This document shows, one piece after another, positions 17,215 through 25,379 of a stretch of 64,000 nucleotides of DNA. Both the position numbers and the translations under genes were made by a program. Source of the DNA: Chengkuizengella sp. SCS-71B (GTDB lineage: Bacteria; Bacillota; Bacilli; Paenibacillales; KCTC-33759). Position 1 is the first letter of the stretch; every line of letters begins with the position of its first letter. The notes beneath the pieces were generated by a model. It worked only from the letters and a program-made list of their open reading frames with translations, was not told where the DNA came from and made no database searches. The stretch is from the NCBI RefSeq assembly GCF_040100845.1, contig NZ_JAZHSH010000001.1, forward strand, positions 186,001 through 250,000. Direction: 5' to 3'.

Positions 17215-17859
17215 GTGCAAAGATCAGCACTTATAGCAGGAGCTAGTGGCTTGGTTGGAAGTGAATTGCTTACCTATTTACTTGAAAGTAATGAATATCA
17301 TAGTGTTACAGCGATTGTACGAAAGTCACTTCATATCAAACATCCGAAATTAAAACAAGTCATTGTTGACTTTGAACAACTAAACAAAGATGAACAAATT
17401 TTTAAAGTGGATGATGTTTTTTGTTGTTTGGGAACGACGATAAAAAAAGCAAAAACACAAGAAACGATGACTAGAATTGATGTGGAGTACCCACTTCAAA
17501 TAGCAAAGTTGTCTAATAAGATGGGGGCAAGACAGTTCCTTGTTATAAGTGCTATGCAAGCAAATCCTAGCTCCTTAACGTTTTACTCACGTATTAAAGG
17601 GAGGTTAGAGCAAGAGTTACAAAACATTGGTTTTGAAACACTTCATATTTTTAGACCTTCGTTATTAATAGGGGATCGAAAAGAATTTAGATTTGGTGAA
17701 AAAACAGCAGAAATTCTATTTAATGCACTTTTTTTTATTTTTATTGGTCCTTTAAAAAAGTATAGAGCTATACATGCAACAACCGTAGCTCAAGGAATGC
17801 TTAATGCTGCAAAAAGTAGGAAAAAGGGTGTATTCATTTATTTATCAGATGAAATATAA
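17215..17859 (+). CDS. NAD(P)-binding Rossmann oxidoreductase (HTATIP2-like atypical SDR)
   Basis: 214 residues from GTG 17215. The frame extends to TTG 17206, but that codon abuts GGGAG; the GTG has a 9-base spacing. The N-terminus ALIAGASGLVGSELL is the NAD(P)-binding GxxGxxG loop. Later blocks FCCLGTTIKKA, FLVISAMQANPSS and FYSRIKGRLEQELQ fit the atypical SDR group that includes human HTATIP2 and bacterial YwnB-like proteins, in which YxxxK is replaced by the SRIKG region. Substrate unknown. It is followed by a KAS III-like gene 171 bases on, probably a separate transcript. Confidence 0.82.
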   Translation: MQRSALIAGASGLVGSELLTYLLESNEYHSVTAIVRKSLHIKHPKLKQVIVDFEQLNKDEQIFKVDDVFCCLGTTIKKAKTQETMTRIDVEYPLQIAKLSNKMGARQFLVISAMQANPSSLTFYSRIKGRLEQELQNIGFETLHIFRPSLLIGDRKEFRFGEKTAEILFNALFFIFIGPLKKYRAIHATTVAQGMLNAAKSRKKGVFIYLSDEI

Positions 17860-18030
17860 AAGGTTCAGAAAATTTCTCTTGTAATTCTTACTTTAAGACA
17901 CTTAAAATTAAAAAAATTTTACTTCTGTAATTTTACATGACTTACCCTATAAAATATAAGTACATAGATTTAATGTGCATTTGATTATGTATTGGATACT
18001 TATAGAGTCTATGTATTAGGAGGGATTAAG

Positions 18031-19038
18031 GTGTCTAGTGCTTACGGTATAATTGGGTTCGGTCAAGCTTTAGGTGAAGCATACAAAGTTGAGGATGAAA
18101 TTTCAAAGTATACAACAAACATTGATAAGATTAAGAGTTGGGGTTACAAATATTTTTATGTTGCTCCTCCTGAAGTTAGCCAATCAGATTTAGCATTCAA
18201 AGCTTCCAAAGAAGCATTAAAAAACTCAGGGATGAATGCAGAGGATATTGATTATATTGCTTTAGCAATAAGCGAAGTTCCTGAGCATATGTATTGGGAT
18301 CCTGCGTGTGAGCTGCAGCATAAATTAGGTGCTAATCGAGCTGAAGTTCAAGTATTTAATCAAGCATGTACTTCCGGTTTAATGGCATTTGATGCTATTG
18401 CAGGTAAATTTGCTATACACCCTGAGTATAAAAATGTTTTGATCGTGACTGCAAATCGATTTTGTGATAATCATAAAAATCGTGCTACATATAATGCCTA
18501 TCTGCATTCAGATGGGGCTGTAGCTGCAGTAATAAAAAGGGATCATAATTATTGTAAATGGATCACTACTGAGACTGCTTCTGATGGAATGTACGCACCT
18601 CTTTTACGAAATGAATGGAGAGTTGCAGTTACGCCCTTTAGTGTTGAAAATAAAAGTACAGATACAGATAACCATTCTTCTCCTCTTTCAGAAGTTCATG
18701 CGCAATTAATGGATTTTTATAAATTAGTTCACATCAGAAATAGGTTGGTTGTTGAGTATGCTTGTCAAAAGGCAGGGATTGAACTTTCAGACCTTAAAAA
18801 AGTCATTTATTTACATGATAATGAAAATGAAATGAATGATTTTGCAATTGAATTTAACATTCCTGTAGGTCAAACGAATGCTAATTTGGCTTCTCAATTT
18901 AGCCATATGGGCGCATCTGATCAACTAATAGGTTTAAAATATTATTTAGAAACAGGCGAATTACAAAATGGAGATTATGTAGCGCTCATTGGAATAGGAT
19001 CGGGCATGCATTGGGTGTGTACTTTATTGCAAGTATAG
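18031..19038 (+). CDS. 3-oxoacyl-ACP synthase III-like protein
   Basis: 335 residues from GTG 18031 behind AGGAGGG (6-base spacing); the frame extends to 17992 without a Shine-Dalgarno site. Thiolase-fold protein of the FabH class: DLAFKASKEALKNSG, IDYIALAISEVPE, active-site Cys113 in QACTSG, and His262 in YLHDNENE. The third catalytic position, normally Asn in GNTS, reads GASD at 294-297, so Asn is missing. FabH proteins with altered triads act in secondary metabolism as acyltransferases or non-decarboxylating condensing enzymes. No ACP or other fatty-acid gene is nearby, so housekeeping FabH is unlikely. The convergent neighbour is an RRNPP regulator 27 bases away. Confidence 0.82.
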   Translation: MSSAYGIIGFGQALGEAYKVEDEISKYTTNIDKIKSWGYKYFYVAPPEVSQSDLAFKASKEALKNSGMNAEDIDYIALAISEVPEHMYWDPACELQHKLGANRAEVQVFNQACTSGLMAFDAIAGKFAIHPEYKNVLIVTANRFCDNHKNRATYNAYLHSDGAVAAVIKRDHNYCKWITTETASDGMYAPLLRNEWRVAVTPFSVENKSTDTDNHSSPLSEVHAQLMDFYKLVHIRNRLVVEYACQKAGIELSDLKKVIYLHDNENEMNDFAIEFNIPVGQTNANLASQFSHMGASDQLIGLKYYLETGELQNGDYVALIGIGSGMHWVCTLLQV

Positions 19039-19065
19039 ATCGTTTTTATTTCAAATAAATAGAAT

Positions 19066-20415
19066 TTACAGCACTGTTGAGAATTCAACAGATGAATCCA
19101 GAAAGTTTTGATTGTGACTTTGTGCTATCCTATAGTAATCCACAGATTTTTTGTAGTATTTACTTTCAAAGTAATAATTTCCTAATTCAGTAGCAAGTGT
19201 TTTTGCAAGTATATAATGTTTATTGGTTAATGCGTATTGAATGGTTTCCTTCATTTCTTTCTCATAACATATGTGATTTTCTCTATATTTTAATATATTT
19301 GCTTTCATCGCTTTTAGCTCTATGTACAAATGTGATAGATGGTTATTGGATACCAAATCGAAAGCTGTAGATAAATAAAAGTCAGCGTTTTTCCAATTTT
19401 TTTGTTTATAAAAAACCTCTACTAAACTTTTACATGCATAGGCATATATGTTTCGATGAGGAATAAAGTGCTTCATGTTTTGATTTTTTGGTTGGATGAA
19501 TGGTTGTGAAATATCTATTGCACTTTTGAAATATTGAGTAGCATGTTGATCCTTGCCAATTTTTTGATATACTTTGCCAATGTTATATTGGATCTCTGCA
19601 TTTAATACATGATTCAGCTCCTGTTGTGAAAATAATAAACTTTGTGCTTTTTTTAGATGGGAGCGTGCATCTTCTATGCGGTTAAGGTCACGGTATTGTT
19701 GAGATAATAATATCAACGTCTTGATTAAATTTTCGCTATGATTGTGTTTTTTGTATATGGCTAAAGCTTTATTAGTATAGATTAAGTTAATACTAACCTC
19801 CTCAAAAATTTGTTGATATACCAGACTCATATTAAAGTACAAGTTACCGCTTTCTAAACTCGATTCATCTACAATATAACTTTCTGCTAATGAATAATAA
19901 TGTTTTGCATCTTCAAATGACTGCTTGGCGTAAAAATAATTTCCAATGCATTTATTATAGTAAAAGAAATGATTATAGTTTGTTTTATCAATATTATTGT
20001 TATTAATGACTTTAACCGATTGCCCAACTAATTTCTCAGCCTCAGTAAATTTGTTGTTCAATGTATAATAATGGATGAGGATTCCATAAATATTAGCTAA
20101 GTCATTTTGTGCATGCATTTCCAAAGCATTCATGTGTAAATAAATTAATTGAGATTCGCTTAATGATTGCACATTATTTTTATTATTTTTGATGATTCGT
20201 TCTAATTTATTCCTATCATCATCTAATGTGTTGGTTAGGTCTTCAATAGTCAGCCCTAATTTTTTTGAAATTTGCTTTAAAAATGAAGGAGATGGTGTTA
20301 CCTTTCCGTTTTCTACACGACATATATATGTTACAGATGCGATACCTTCGACTAACTCCCCTTGGGTAAGTTTCTTGTTTTTCCTTATCAGTCTTATTTT
20401 TTCTCCTATTTTCAT
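19066..20415 (-). CDS. XRE-TPR regulator of the RRNPP type, without adjacent peptide gene
   Basis: 449 residues. N-terminal helix-turn-helix (IGEKIRLIRKNKKLTQGELV, ASVTYICRVENGKVTPSP) followed by about nine tetratricopeptide-like helical pairs (for example GNLYFNMSLVYQQIFEE, AEIQYNIGKVYQKIGKD, FFESKYYKKSVDYYRIAQ). This is the layout of PlcR, NprR and related peptide-sensing regulators. ATG follows GAGGTGGG. Unlike its divergent neighbour at 20605, only 27 bases separate its stop from the KAS III gene, leaving no room for a propeptide gene on its strand. It might answer the peptide of its neighbour, or an unlinked one. It is convergent with, and could regulate, the KAS III-like gene. Confidence 0.85.
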   Translation of the reverse strand: MKIGEKIRLIRKNKKLTQGELVEGIASVTYICRVENGKVTPSPSFLKQISKKLGLTIEDLTNTLDDDRNKLERIIKNNKNNVQSLSESQLIYLHMNALEMHAQNDLANIYGILIHYYTLNNKFTEAEKLVGQSVKVINNNNIDKTNYNHFFYYNKCIGNYFYAKQSFEDAKHYYSLAESYIVDESSLESGNLYFNMSLVYQQIFEEVSINLIYTNKALAIYKKHNHSENLIKTLILLSQQYRDLNRIEDARSHLKKAQSLLFSQQELNHVLNAEIQYNIGKVYQKIGKDQHATQYFKSAIDISQPFIQPKNQNMKHFIPHRNIYAYACKSLVEVFYKQKNWKNADFYLSTAFDLVSNNHLSHLYIELKAMKANILKYRENHICYEKEMKETIQYALTNKHYILAKTLATELGNYYFESKYYKKSVDYYRIAQSHNQNFLDSSVEFSTVL

Positions 20416-20468
20416 TTTCCCACCTCAATATTTCATTTTGATACTTTAAACAAACAAAGCATGCCAAG

Positions 20469-20516
20469 TTAAAGTGAAATACTAATTTTCACATATCCTA
20501 ACATAAATTAAAGTGA
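20469..20516. promoter_or_regulatory. paired TTAAAGTGA motifs between divergent RRNPP genes
   Basis: Direct repeats TTAAAGTGA at 20469-20477 and 20508-20516 (39 bases start to start), with an inverted TTTTCACA between them at 20487. They lie in the shared spacer of the two regulators and are candidate operators. No binding consensus is available to me for these regulators, so this rests on symmetry and position. Confidence 0.35.
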
Positions 20517-20604
20517 TATCATATTGGGAAAATTTGAATTGAAGTGGTATAATAAATCAATAAAAAGCGGTATATTTCCCAACCCTGGAATTGGAGGGTT
20601 TGCA

Positions 20605-21846
20605 TTGAAATTAGGAGAAAGAATATATTACAATAGAATTAGAAAAGGAATGACTCAAAAAGAGCTTGCGGCAGGCGTATGTTCTATTCCTTATCTAAGT
20701 AAAATTGAAAATCAAAATACGGAAGCCAGTGACGAAATTATCTCTTTACTTTTTAAAAAGCTAGACATTCAGTATTCAATGAATGATGAGGAATTTGAAA
20801 GTAAAACACTAGATTTAATAAATGAGTGGTATGAAGCGATACGTAGTAGAAATGTAGAGCAAATAGAAAAAACATATGAACAGTGTAAATTGGATATCGT
20901 GAGTATCACAAATCCAACTACAATTATTCAGTATAAATTAGTTCATATTAGACATTATTTATACAAACAGGAGTTGAATCAATGTGTAAAATTAATTGAT
21001 GAACTAGACGATGTTGAGAAATTGTTGTCTGACCATCAATTATATATGTTTTATCACTTGAAAGGTGTTTATTTTTATTTTAAAAATGATCTAAATCGTG
21101 CGTTAGAATTATTAATAAAATCGCATCAAATTTCAAAGAAAATACAGTCACTTGAGAAAGATCCAAATGTGTATTACACTCTGTCTTTGGCTCATAGTAG
21201 GTTATTTCATATTTATGATGCTATTTATTATGCTGATTTAGCATTGGACTATTATCAAAGTGATTTTGATTATGAACGCATGATCGACACTAGAAGTATT
21301 TTAATCATTAATTACATAAGATTAAATCAGTTTGAGGATGCTAAGGCAAATTTGAACAGCTCATTAAGATTTGCTGAAAAGTTAAATGATCAAAAACGAT
21401 TAGGGAGTATATATCATAACTTTGGATATTTATATTACGAAAAAAATGAAGATCGAAAAGCATTAGAGTATTACTATAAATCGTTAGAATACAAATCAGA
21501 AAAAACTGAATTATATTGCAATACAATCGTATATATAATAAAAGCATACATAAATTTAAATGAAGAATATAAAATTAAACAGTGGTTAAATAAAGGGTTG
21601 GAATTAGCAATACAAAATAAATGGAAATTAACGGAACATAAATTAAGATCAATTGCTGGAATGAAAGATATTAGACAGAGGCACTCAAGAGATTATCTTG
21701 AAAATGAGGCAGTTGAATATTTTACAATAAATTATACTAGAGATATGCTTATTGAGATTTACACAAAGCTAGGAGAATACTACTATGACTGTGGGAAATA
21801 TAAAAAGTCTAGTGATTTTTATAAAAAAATTATTACGATGAGTTAA
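20605..21846 (+). CDS. XRE-TPR regulator of the RRNPP type, paired with a propeptide gene
   Basis: 413 residues from TTG 20605, seven bases after GGAGG; the longer frame from 20524 has no Shine-Dalgarno site. The N-terminal helix-turn-helix is LGERIYYNRIRKGMTQKELA with SIPYLSKIENQ; the rest is TPR-like (MFYHLKGVYFYFKNDLNRALE, IYHNFGYLYYEKNEDRKALE, KLGEYYYDCGKYKKSSDFYKK). Such receptors bind re-imported oligopeptides in the TPR groove and change DNA binding or partner binding. A 41-codon exported peptide gene starts 20 bases after the stop, the standard receptor-peptide arrangement. It is divergent from a paralog at 19066. Confidence 0.87.
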   Translation: MKLGERIYYNRIRKGMTQKELAAGVCSIPYLSKIENQNTEASDEIISLLFKKLDIQYSMNDEEFESKTLDLINEWYEAIRSRNVEQIEKTYEQCKLDIVSITNPTTIIQYKLVHIRHYLYKQELNQCVKLIDELDDVEKLLSDHQLYMFYHLKGVYFYFKNDLNRALELLIKSHQISKKIQSLEKDPNVYYTLSLAHSRLFHIYDAIYYADLALDYYQSDFDYERMIDTRSILIINYIRLNQFEDAKANLNSSLRFAEKLNDQKRLGSIYHNFGYLYYEKNEDRKALEYYYKSLEYKSEKTELYCNTIVYIIKAYINLNEEYKIKQWLNKGLELAIQNKWKLTEHKLRSIAGMKDIRQRHSRDYLENEAVEYFTINYTRDMLIEIYTKLGEYYYDCGKYKKSSDFYKKIITMS

Positions 21847-21866
21847 TGGGAAAAGGAGGTGTATTC

Positions 21867-21992
21867 ATGAAAAAGTTAATTATTATAAGTTTATTGTTAA
21901 CTATTTTTTTTATCATGACAGCATTCGCAGCCGTTACTGGTGTAGAAGAACATCCTGAAATATTATCTGTTACTAATACTCCCATAAATTAA
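21867..21992 (+). CDS. secreted signalling propeptide (Phr/NprX-like)
   Basis: 41 residues: MKKLIIISLLLTIFFIMTAF, then AAVTGVEEHPEILSVTNTPIN. The start follows AAAAGGAGGTG with good spacing. A basic start, one hydrophobic core and a short polar tail are exactly the layout of Phr, PapR and NprX propeptides, which are exported by Sec, trimmed, and re-imported by an oligopeptide permease. The active peptide would lie in the C-terminal tail, for example within ILSVTNTPIN. It starts 20 bases after the RRNPP regulator stop and is certainly cotranscribed. The exact mature peptide cannot be read from sequence. Confidence 0.8.
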   Translation: MKKLIIISLLLTIFFIMTAFAAVTGVEEHPEILSVTNTPIN

Positions 21993-22266
21993 GAATAAGG
22001 CTTATGAATTAGAAGTCTTTCCATCTACCAAAACCTACCTCTATTTTAAGTCTTTTAAAAAAATATTTTTAAAAATCGCATCATTATTTTTAACCTAAGG
22101 AAAGTGCTCCATGTTAAAAAGAAATAAAAACAGAAAGCGTTTTCATTAGTGAGTTGAAACATTCATTCCCTTTTAGGCTGTAAATATATTTATTGTTTGG
22201 AGTCCATGTTCATGTTTGAAACTGGATAATTAAGAATTGCCACGCTTGTTAATAAGCTTGGCAAAA
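21993..22266. other. spacer after the propeptide gene
   Basis: No gene. AGAAAGCGTTTTCA at 22132-22145 matches the catabolite-responsive element consensus except at the first base, but its relation to a promoter is not visible. No strong terminator for the regulator-peptide transcript could be identified. Confidence 0.35.
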
Positions 22267-22337
22267 GAAAACAGACTATATTCAGAACCGTATGTAGATA
22301 TTGAATCACTTTATCTATTGGGAATATAGTCTGTTTT
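22267..22337. repeat. 16-bp perfect inverted repeat overlapping the end of an EamA gene
   Basis: AAAACAGACTATATTC (22267-22282) and GAATATAGTCTGTTTT (22322-22337), 39 bases apart. The right arm encodes the last residues of the EamA protein at 22311. On the minus strand the hairpin is followed by TTTTCTTTTG, so it can act as a terminator for the exporter gene. Confidence 0.6.
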
Positions 22338-23228
22338 TTTACTTACAACAATGTTATTTGCTTGTTTTTTACTAGATAAAAATACACCGCTAAGCACAAA
22401 TACTAGCCCCACTAATAAACTCCATTTAACCTCTTCACCAAGTAACGTGTATCCCCAAATGATGGCAGTACCAGGTATAAGATAAGTTACCATTGTCGCA
22501 AATTCAGCGCTTCCCTTTTGAACCAGATAATAAAAGAGAATGTATGCAATACCTGAACCAAATACACCTAAACCGATTAACACAGAGATATTTGTCCAAG
22601 AAACTAAATGGGATATCGATATTGATTCAATGGAAAGAGCAACACTACCACTTCCAAGTGAACCAATAAACAAAGTACAAAAAGTAATCTGATACATAGA
22701 TAATCCTTTGAGTAATCGTTTAGATAGTTGAGATGCAAATGCATAACAAAGGGTAGCGGCGATCATACAAGCAAATCCAAGCAAATCGACTGAAATAATA
22801 TGAACAGGATCGATATCAAGTAAGATAATCAGACCGATTAAACCAATTCCGATTCCTAACCATTGCATACGATTGGTAGCTGCACGGAAAAATACAATAC
22901 CAACAATAATGGTCCACAGTGGAGTTGTCGCATTTAATACAGAGGCCATACTGCTTGATAATCTAGTTTCACTAAATGCAATGAAGGTCCAAGGAATCGC
23001 CGTATTGATTAAAGCCATAATCGTTAACGGAACCCAAGACATTTTTCTAAATTCAAAAGGTTTTCGTAATATGAGCATAATCAGAACGATGGTAACTAAA
23101 CCGAAAGAAGACCGTAAAAAAGCAATGGTCCATGGGCCGAAGTCTTCCAGTAATATTTTGATAAAGTAAAAAGATCCACCCCAAATGAGGCTGAGTAATA
23201 TAAGTACAATAAAGAGTATACGGGGCAT
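22311..23228 (-). CDS. EamA/DMT-superfamily transporter
   Basis: 305 residues, ten predicted membrane helices in two EamA repeats. Recognisable blocks: LIWGGSFYFIKILLEDFGPWTIAFLR, FSETRLSSSMASVLNATTPLW and, in the second repeat, FYYLVQKGSAEFATMVTYLIPGTAIIWG. DMT proteins mostly export amino acids, nucleosides or other metabolites. It is the first gene read from the right in a set of three EamA genes on one strand; the three are only distantly similar to each other, so they are not a recent expansion. Confidence 0.88.
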   Translation of the reverse strand: MPRILFIVLILLSLIWGGSFYFIKILLEDFGPWTIAFLRSSFGLVTIVLIMLILRKPFEFRKMSWVPLTIMALINTAIPWTFIAFSETRLSSSMASVLNATTPLWTIIVGIVFFRAATNRMQWLGIGIGLIGLIILLDIDPVHIISVDLLGFACMIAATLCYAFASQLSKRLLKGLSMYQITFCTLFIGSLGSGSVALSIESISISHLVSWTNISVLIGLGVFGSGIAYILFYYLVQKGSAEFATMVTYLIPGTAIIWGYTLLGEEVKWSLLVGLVFVLSGVFLSSKKQANNIVVSKKTDYIPNR

Positions 23229-23298
23229 TTTTATTCCTACTTTCTATTATTGTTAAATTTATGAGTTAATAATTTTTATAAGGATTATGAATAAAGTT

Positions 23299-24165
23299 TT
23301 ATTCTTTTTGAGTATTCATACTAGGAGTCCAATTGACTAGAAAGATACCTATAAAAATAAACAAACCTCCTAAATACACATACCATTGTACTATTTCTCC
23401 AAGTATCAACCATCCTGACAATACGCCAAAAAACGGAGCTAAAAAAAGAAATGCGCTAGTTTTCCCTGGATCACCTAAACTAAGTAGGTAATACCATGTG
23501 GCAAATTGTACAATCGAACCCATAATGGCAAGGTATAGTACGATCAGAAAAGATTCACTATTAAGAATGAGTCTGGGAGTTTCAATCGTTATGCTTAAAA
23601 GTAAGAGCATTAATCCACCAAATAACATTTGATAAGCGGTTAATGCCCATATATCAAAATGAGATCCCCATTTTTTCACCAAAATCGTTGCAATAGCCCA
23701 GGAAAGCCCTGCCCCTAAGCCAAATAAAGTCCCTGATTTTAACTGCAAATGGAATCCTAGTGTAACAATCACTCCTAGGCATCCTATCATGACTCCTATC
23801 CATTGGTAAAGTCGATATTTAAGATTAAGAAATATTGTTCCCATGATCACGACAAGAAGTGGGTTAATAAAAGTTAATATGGAGGATTCTCCTGCTGTAA
23901 TTGTTCTAAGGCTAAGAAATATACAGCCCATAACACTAGCAGTTTGGAAAAGTCCAATGGTAAATATCTTACCCCAATTCCAAATGGATGAAGGAAGTTT
24001 CTTTTTTTTCACCCATAGAACCATTATAGAACCAGCCAATGTAAAGCGCAATCCAACAAGAAGTAGTGGTGATATGTAGGATAATCCCATTTTCCCTATT
24101 GCAAAAGAAGACCCCATAAGAGAAGTAGCCAATATAACTAGTATTCCGTATAAAAAACGATTCAT
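23299..24165 (-). CDS. EamA/DMT-superfamily transporter
   Basis: 288 residues, ten helices in two EamA repeats (SSFAIGKMGLSYISPLLLVGLRF, ESSILTFINPLLVVIMG, FATWYYLLSLGDPGKTSAFLF, PFFGVLSGWLILGE). It is 70 bases upstream of the 22311 gene on the same strand, so the two may be cotranscribed. No substrate clue apart from the MocR-type regulator at 25380. Confidence 0.88.
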   Translation of the reverse strand: MNRFLYGILVILATSLMGSSFAIGKMGLSYISPLLLVGLRFTLAGSIMVLWVKKKKLPSSIWNWGKIFTIGLFQTASVMGCIFLSLRTITAGESSILTFINPLLVVIMGTIFLNLKYRLYQWIGVMIGCLGVIVTLGFHLQLKSGTLFGLGAGLSWAIATILVKKWGSHFDIWALTAYQMLFGGLMLLLLSITIETPRLILNSESFLIVLYLAIMGSIVQFATWYYLLSLGDPGKTSAFLFLAPFFGVLSGWLILGEIVQWYVYLGGLFIFIGIFLVNWTPSMNTQKE

Positions 24166-24332
24166 ATAATTTCCCCTCGATCAGCCTATTGATTTAAATG
24201 TGTAGGTTTATCCTCCCAATTATGTAATTGGAGCAAATAAACATCATTTAATAATAGGTATCTTATCATGATTATAGTTAGACCATGATCGAAGTATGAA
24301 TGTTGAATTTAGGGGATTGACTTCTAATTTTG

Positions 24333-25253
24333 TTATTTTTGGTTTAACTTAAACAATGTTCCCTTTCGATAATATTCAGCTAATGTATTCTGATTTGTTA
24401 AGAATACTCCTGCCAATACCATGAACGATCCTATGACTGATAATGTTTGGATAGCCTCATCTAAAAATATAATGCCTAATACCATGGCAATAATAGGAGA
24501 AACATATAACCATGTAGACGGGAAAACAGGGTTCGTTTTGTTTACTAACCAATAAAATAAACCATGCCCCATGATTGAGCCAAAAATAATTAGATAAAGA
24601 ATAGAAAGTAAGACAGATACGTGCGTTAATGCTGTTACTGTAGGTTTTTCAAAGATTAAAGAAAAAATTAATAACATGATTCCGCCAAATAACATCTGAA
24701 GGCCATTTAATAAAAATGGAGAGATTTCAGATTTCCCAGCCATAATTTTTTTTGACCGGATCGTACCAAAACTATAAAAAAACTGGCTTAAAACAATGGC
24801 AATAGAAGCAAACATCCACAATAAATGAATATCACCTTTTACTCCAGGCAATGCAATGAATATGACACCACCCAAACTAGCTATTAAACCCAATATCTGT
24901 ATAGAAGAGAATTTTGATCTCTCATCGTATTTATTTAATAATAATATCATAATAGGTCCAAATGCGGATAATATTGCAGCTAATCCTGAAGGGATGTACT
25001 GTTCAGCCCAATATAAAGTTGAGAAGGTTCCGAAAGTAATACAAAATCCAACGATCACTATCTGTTTTAAAACTGTTATAGAAGGAAATTTAACTTTACG
25101 TATTTTAAAAAACAGTGTAACCAAAAACCCTGCAATGATAAATCTTAAAGATGCAGAAAAAATAGGGTCTACACCTGCGTCGATACCTACCTTTATTGCA
25201 AAAAATGTCGTACCAAATATAAAGCAAACCACTAAATAATTTAGAATAACCAT
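24333..25253 (-). CDS. EamA/DMT-superfamily transporter divergent from a MocR regulator
   Basis: 306 residues, ten helices (GTTFFAIKVGIDAGVDPIFSASLRF, LAAILSAFGPIMILLLN, FYWLVNKTNPVFPSTWLYVSP). The gene is divergent from the MocR-type gene at 25380 with 126 bases between; direct repeats likely bound by that regulator lie in the spacer. MocR/EamA pairs usually respond to a PLP-linked amine or amino acid that is then exported, so amino-compound export is the best guess. Confidence 0.88.
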   Translation of the reverse strand: MVILNYLVVCFIFGTTFFAIKVGIDAGVDPIFSASLRFIIAGFLVTLFFKIRKVKFPSITVLKQIVIVGFCITFGTFSTLYWAEQYIPSGLAAILSAFGPIMILLLNKYDERSKFSSIQILGLIASLGGVIFIALPGVKGDIHLLWMFASIAIVLSQFFYSFGTIRSKKIMAGKSEISPFLLNGLQMLFGGIMLLIFSLIFEKPTVTALTHVSVLLSILYLIIFGSIMGHGLFYWLVNKTNPVFPSTWLYVSPIIAMVLGIIFLDEAIQTLSVIGSFMVLAGVFLTNQNTLAEYYRKGTLFKLNQK

Positions 25254-25318
25254 TTGACCCTCTCCCTATGATGTTTATTTTCACAAGAAAAATTTACTAC
25301 ATTGGGGTAATAATAAGG

Positions 25319-25356
25319 TATAATGTGTATAACAGTAAAACAGATATTATAACAGT
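25319..25356 (+). promoter_or_regulatory. -10 box and MocR-type direct-repeat operator
   Basis: TATAAT at 25319-25324 is followed by direct repeats ATAACAGT at 25329-25336 and 25349-25356, exactly 20 bases start to start (two helical turns). MocR/PdxR regulators bind direct repeats with this kind of spacing. No convincing -35 box is seen; overlap with the transcription start suggests autorepression. Confidence 0.55.
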
Positions 25357-25379
25357 TGTAAGAAGAGAGTTGAAGATAA

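Noticed and set aside
22132..22145. Possible catabolite-responsive element
   Set aside because: One mismatch and no linked promoter; only noted as a weak candidate.
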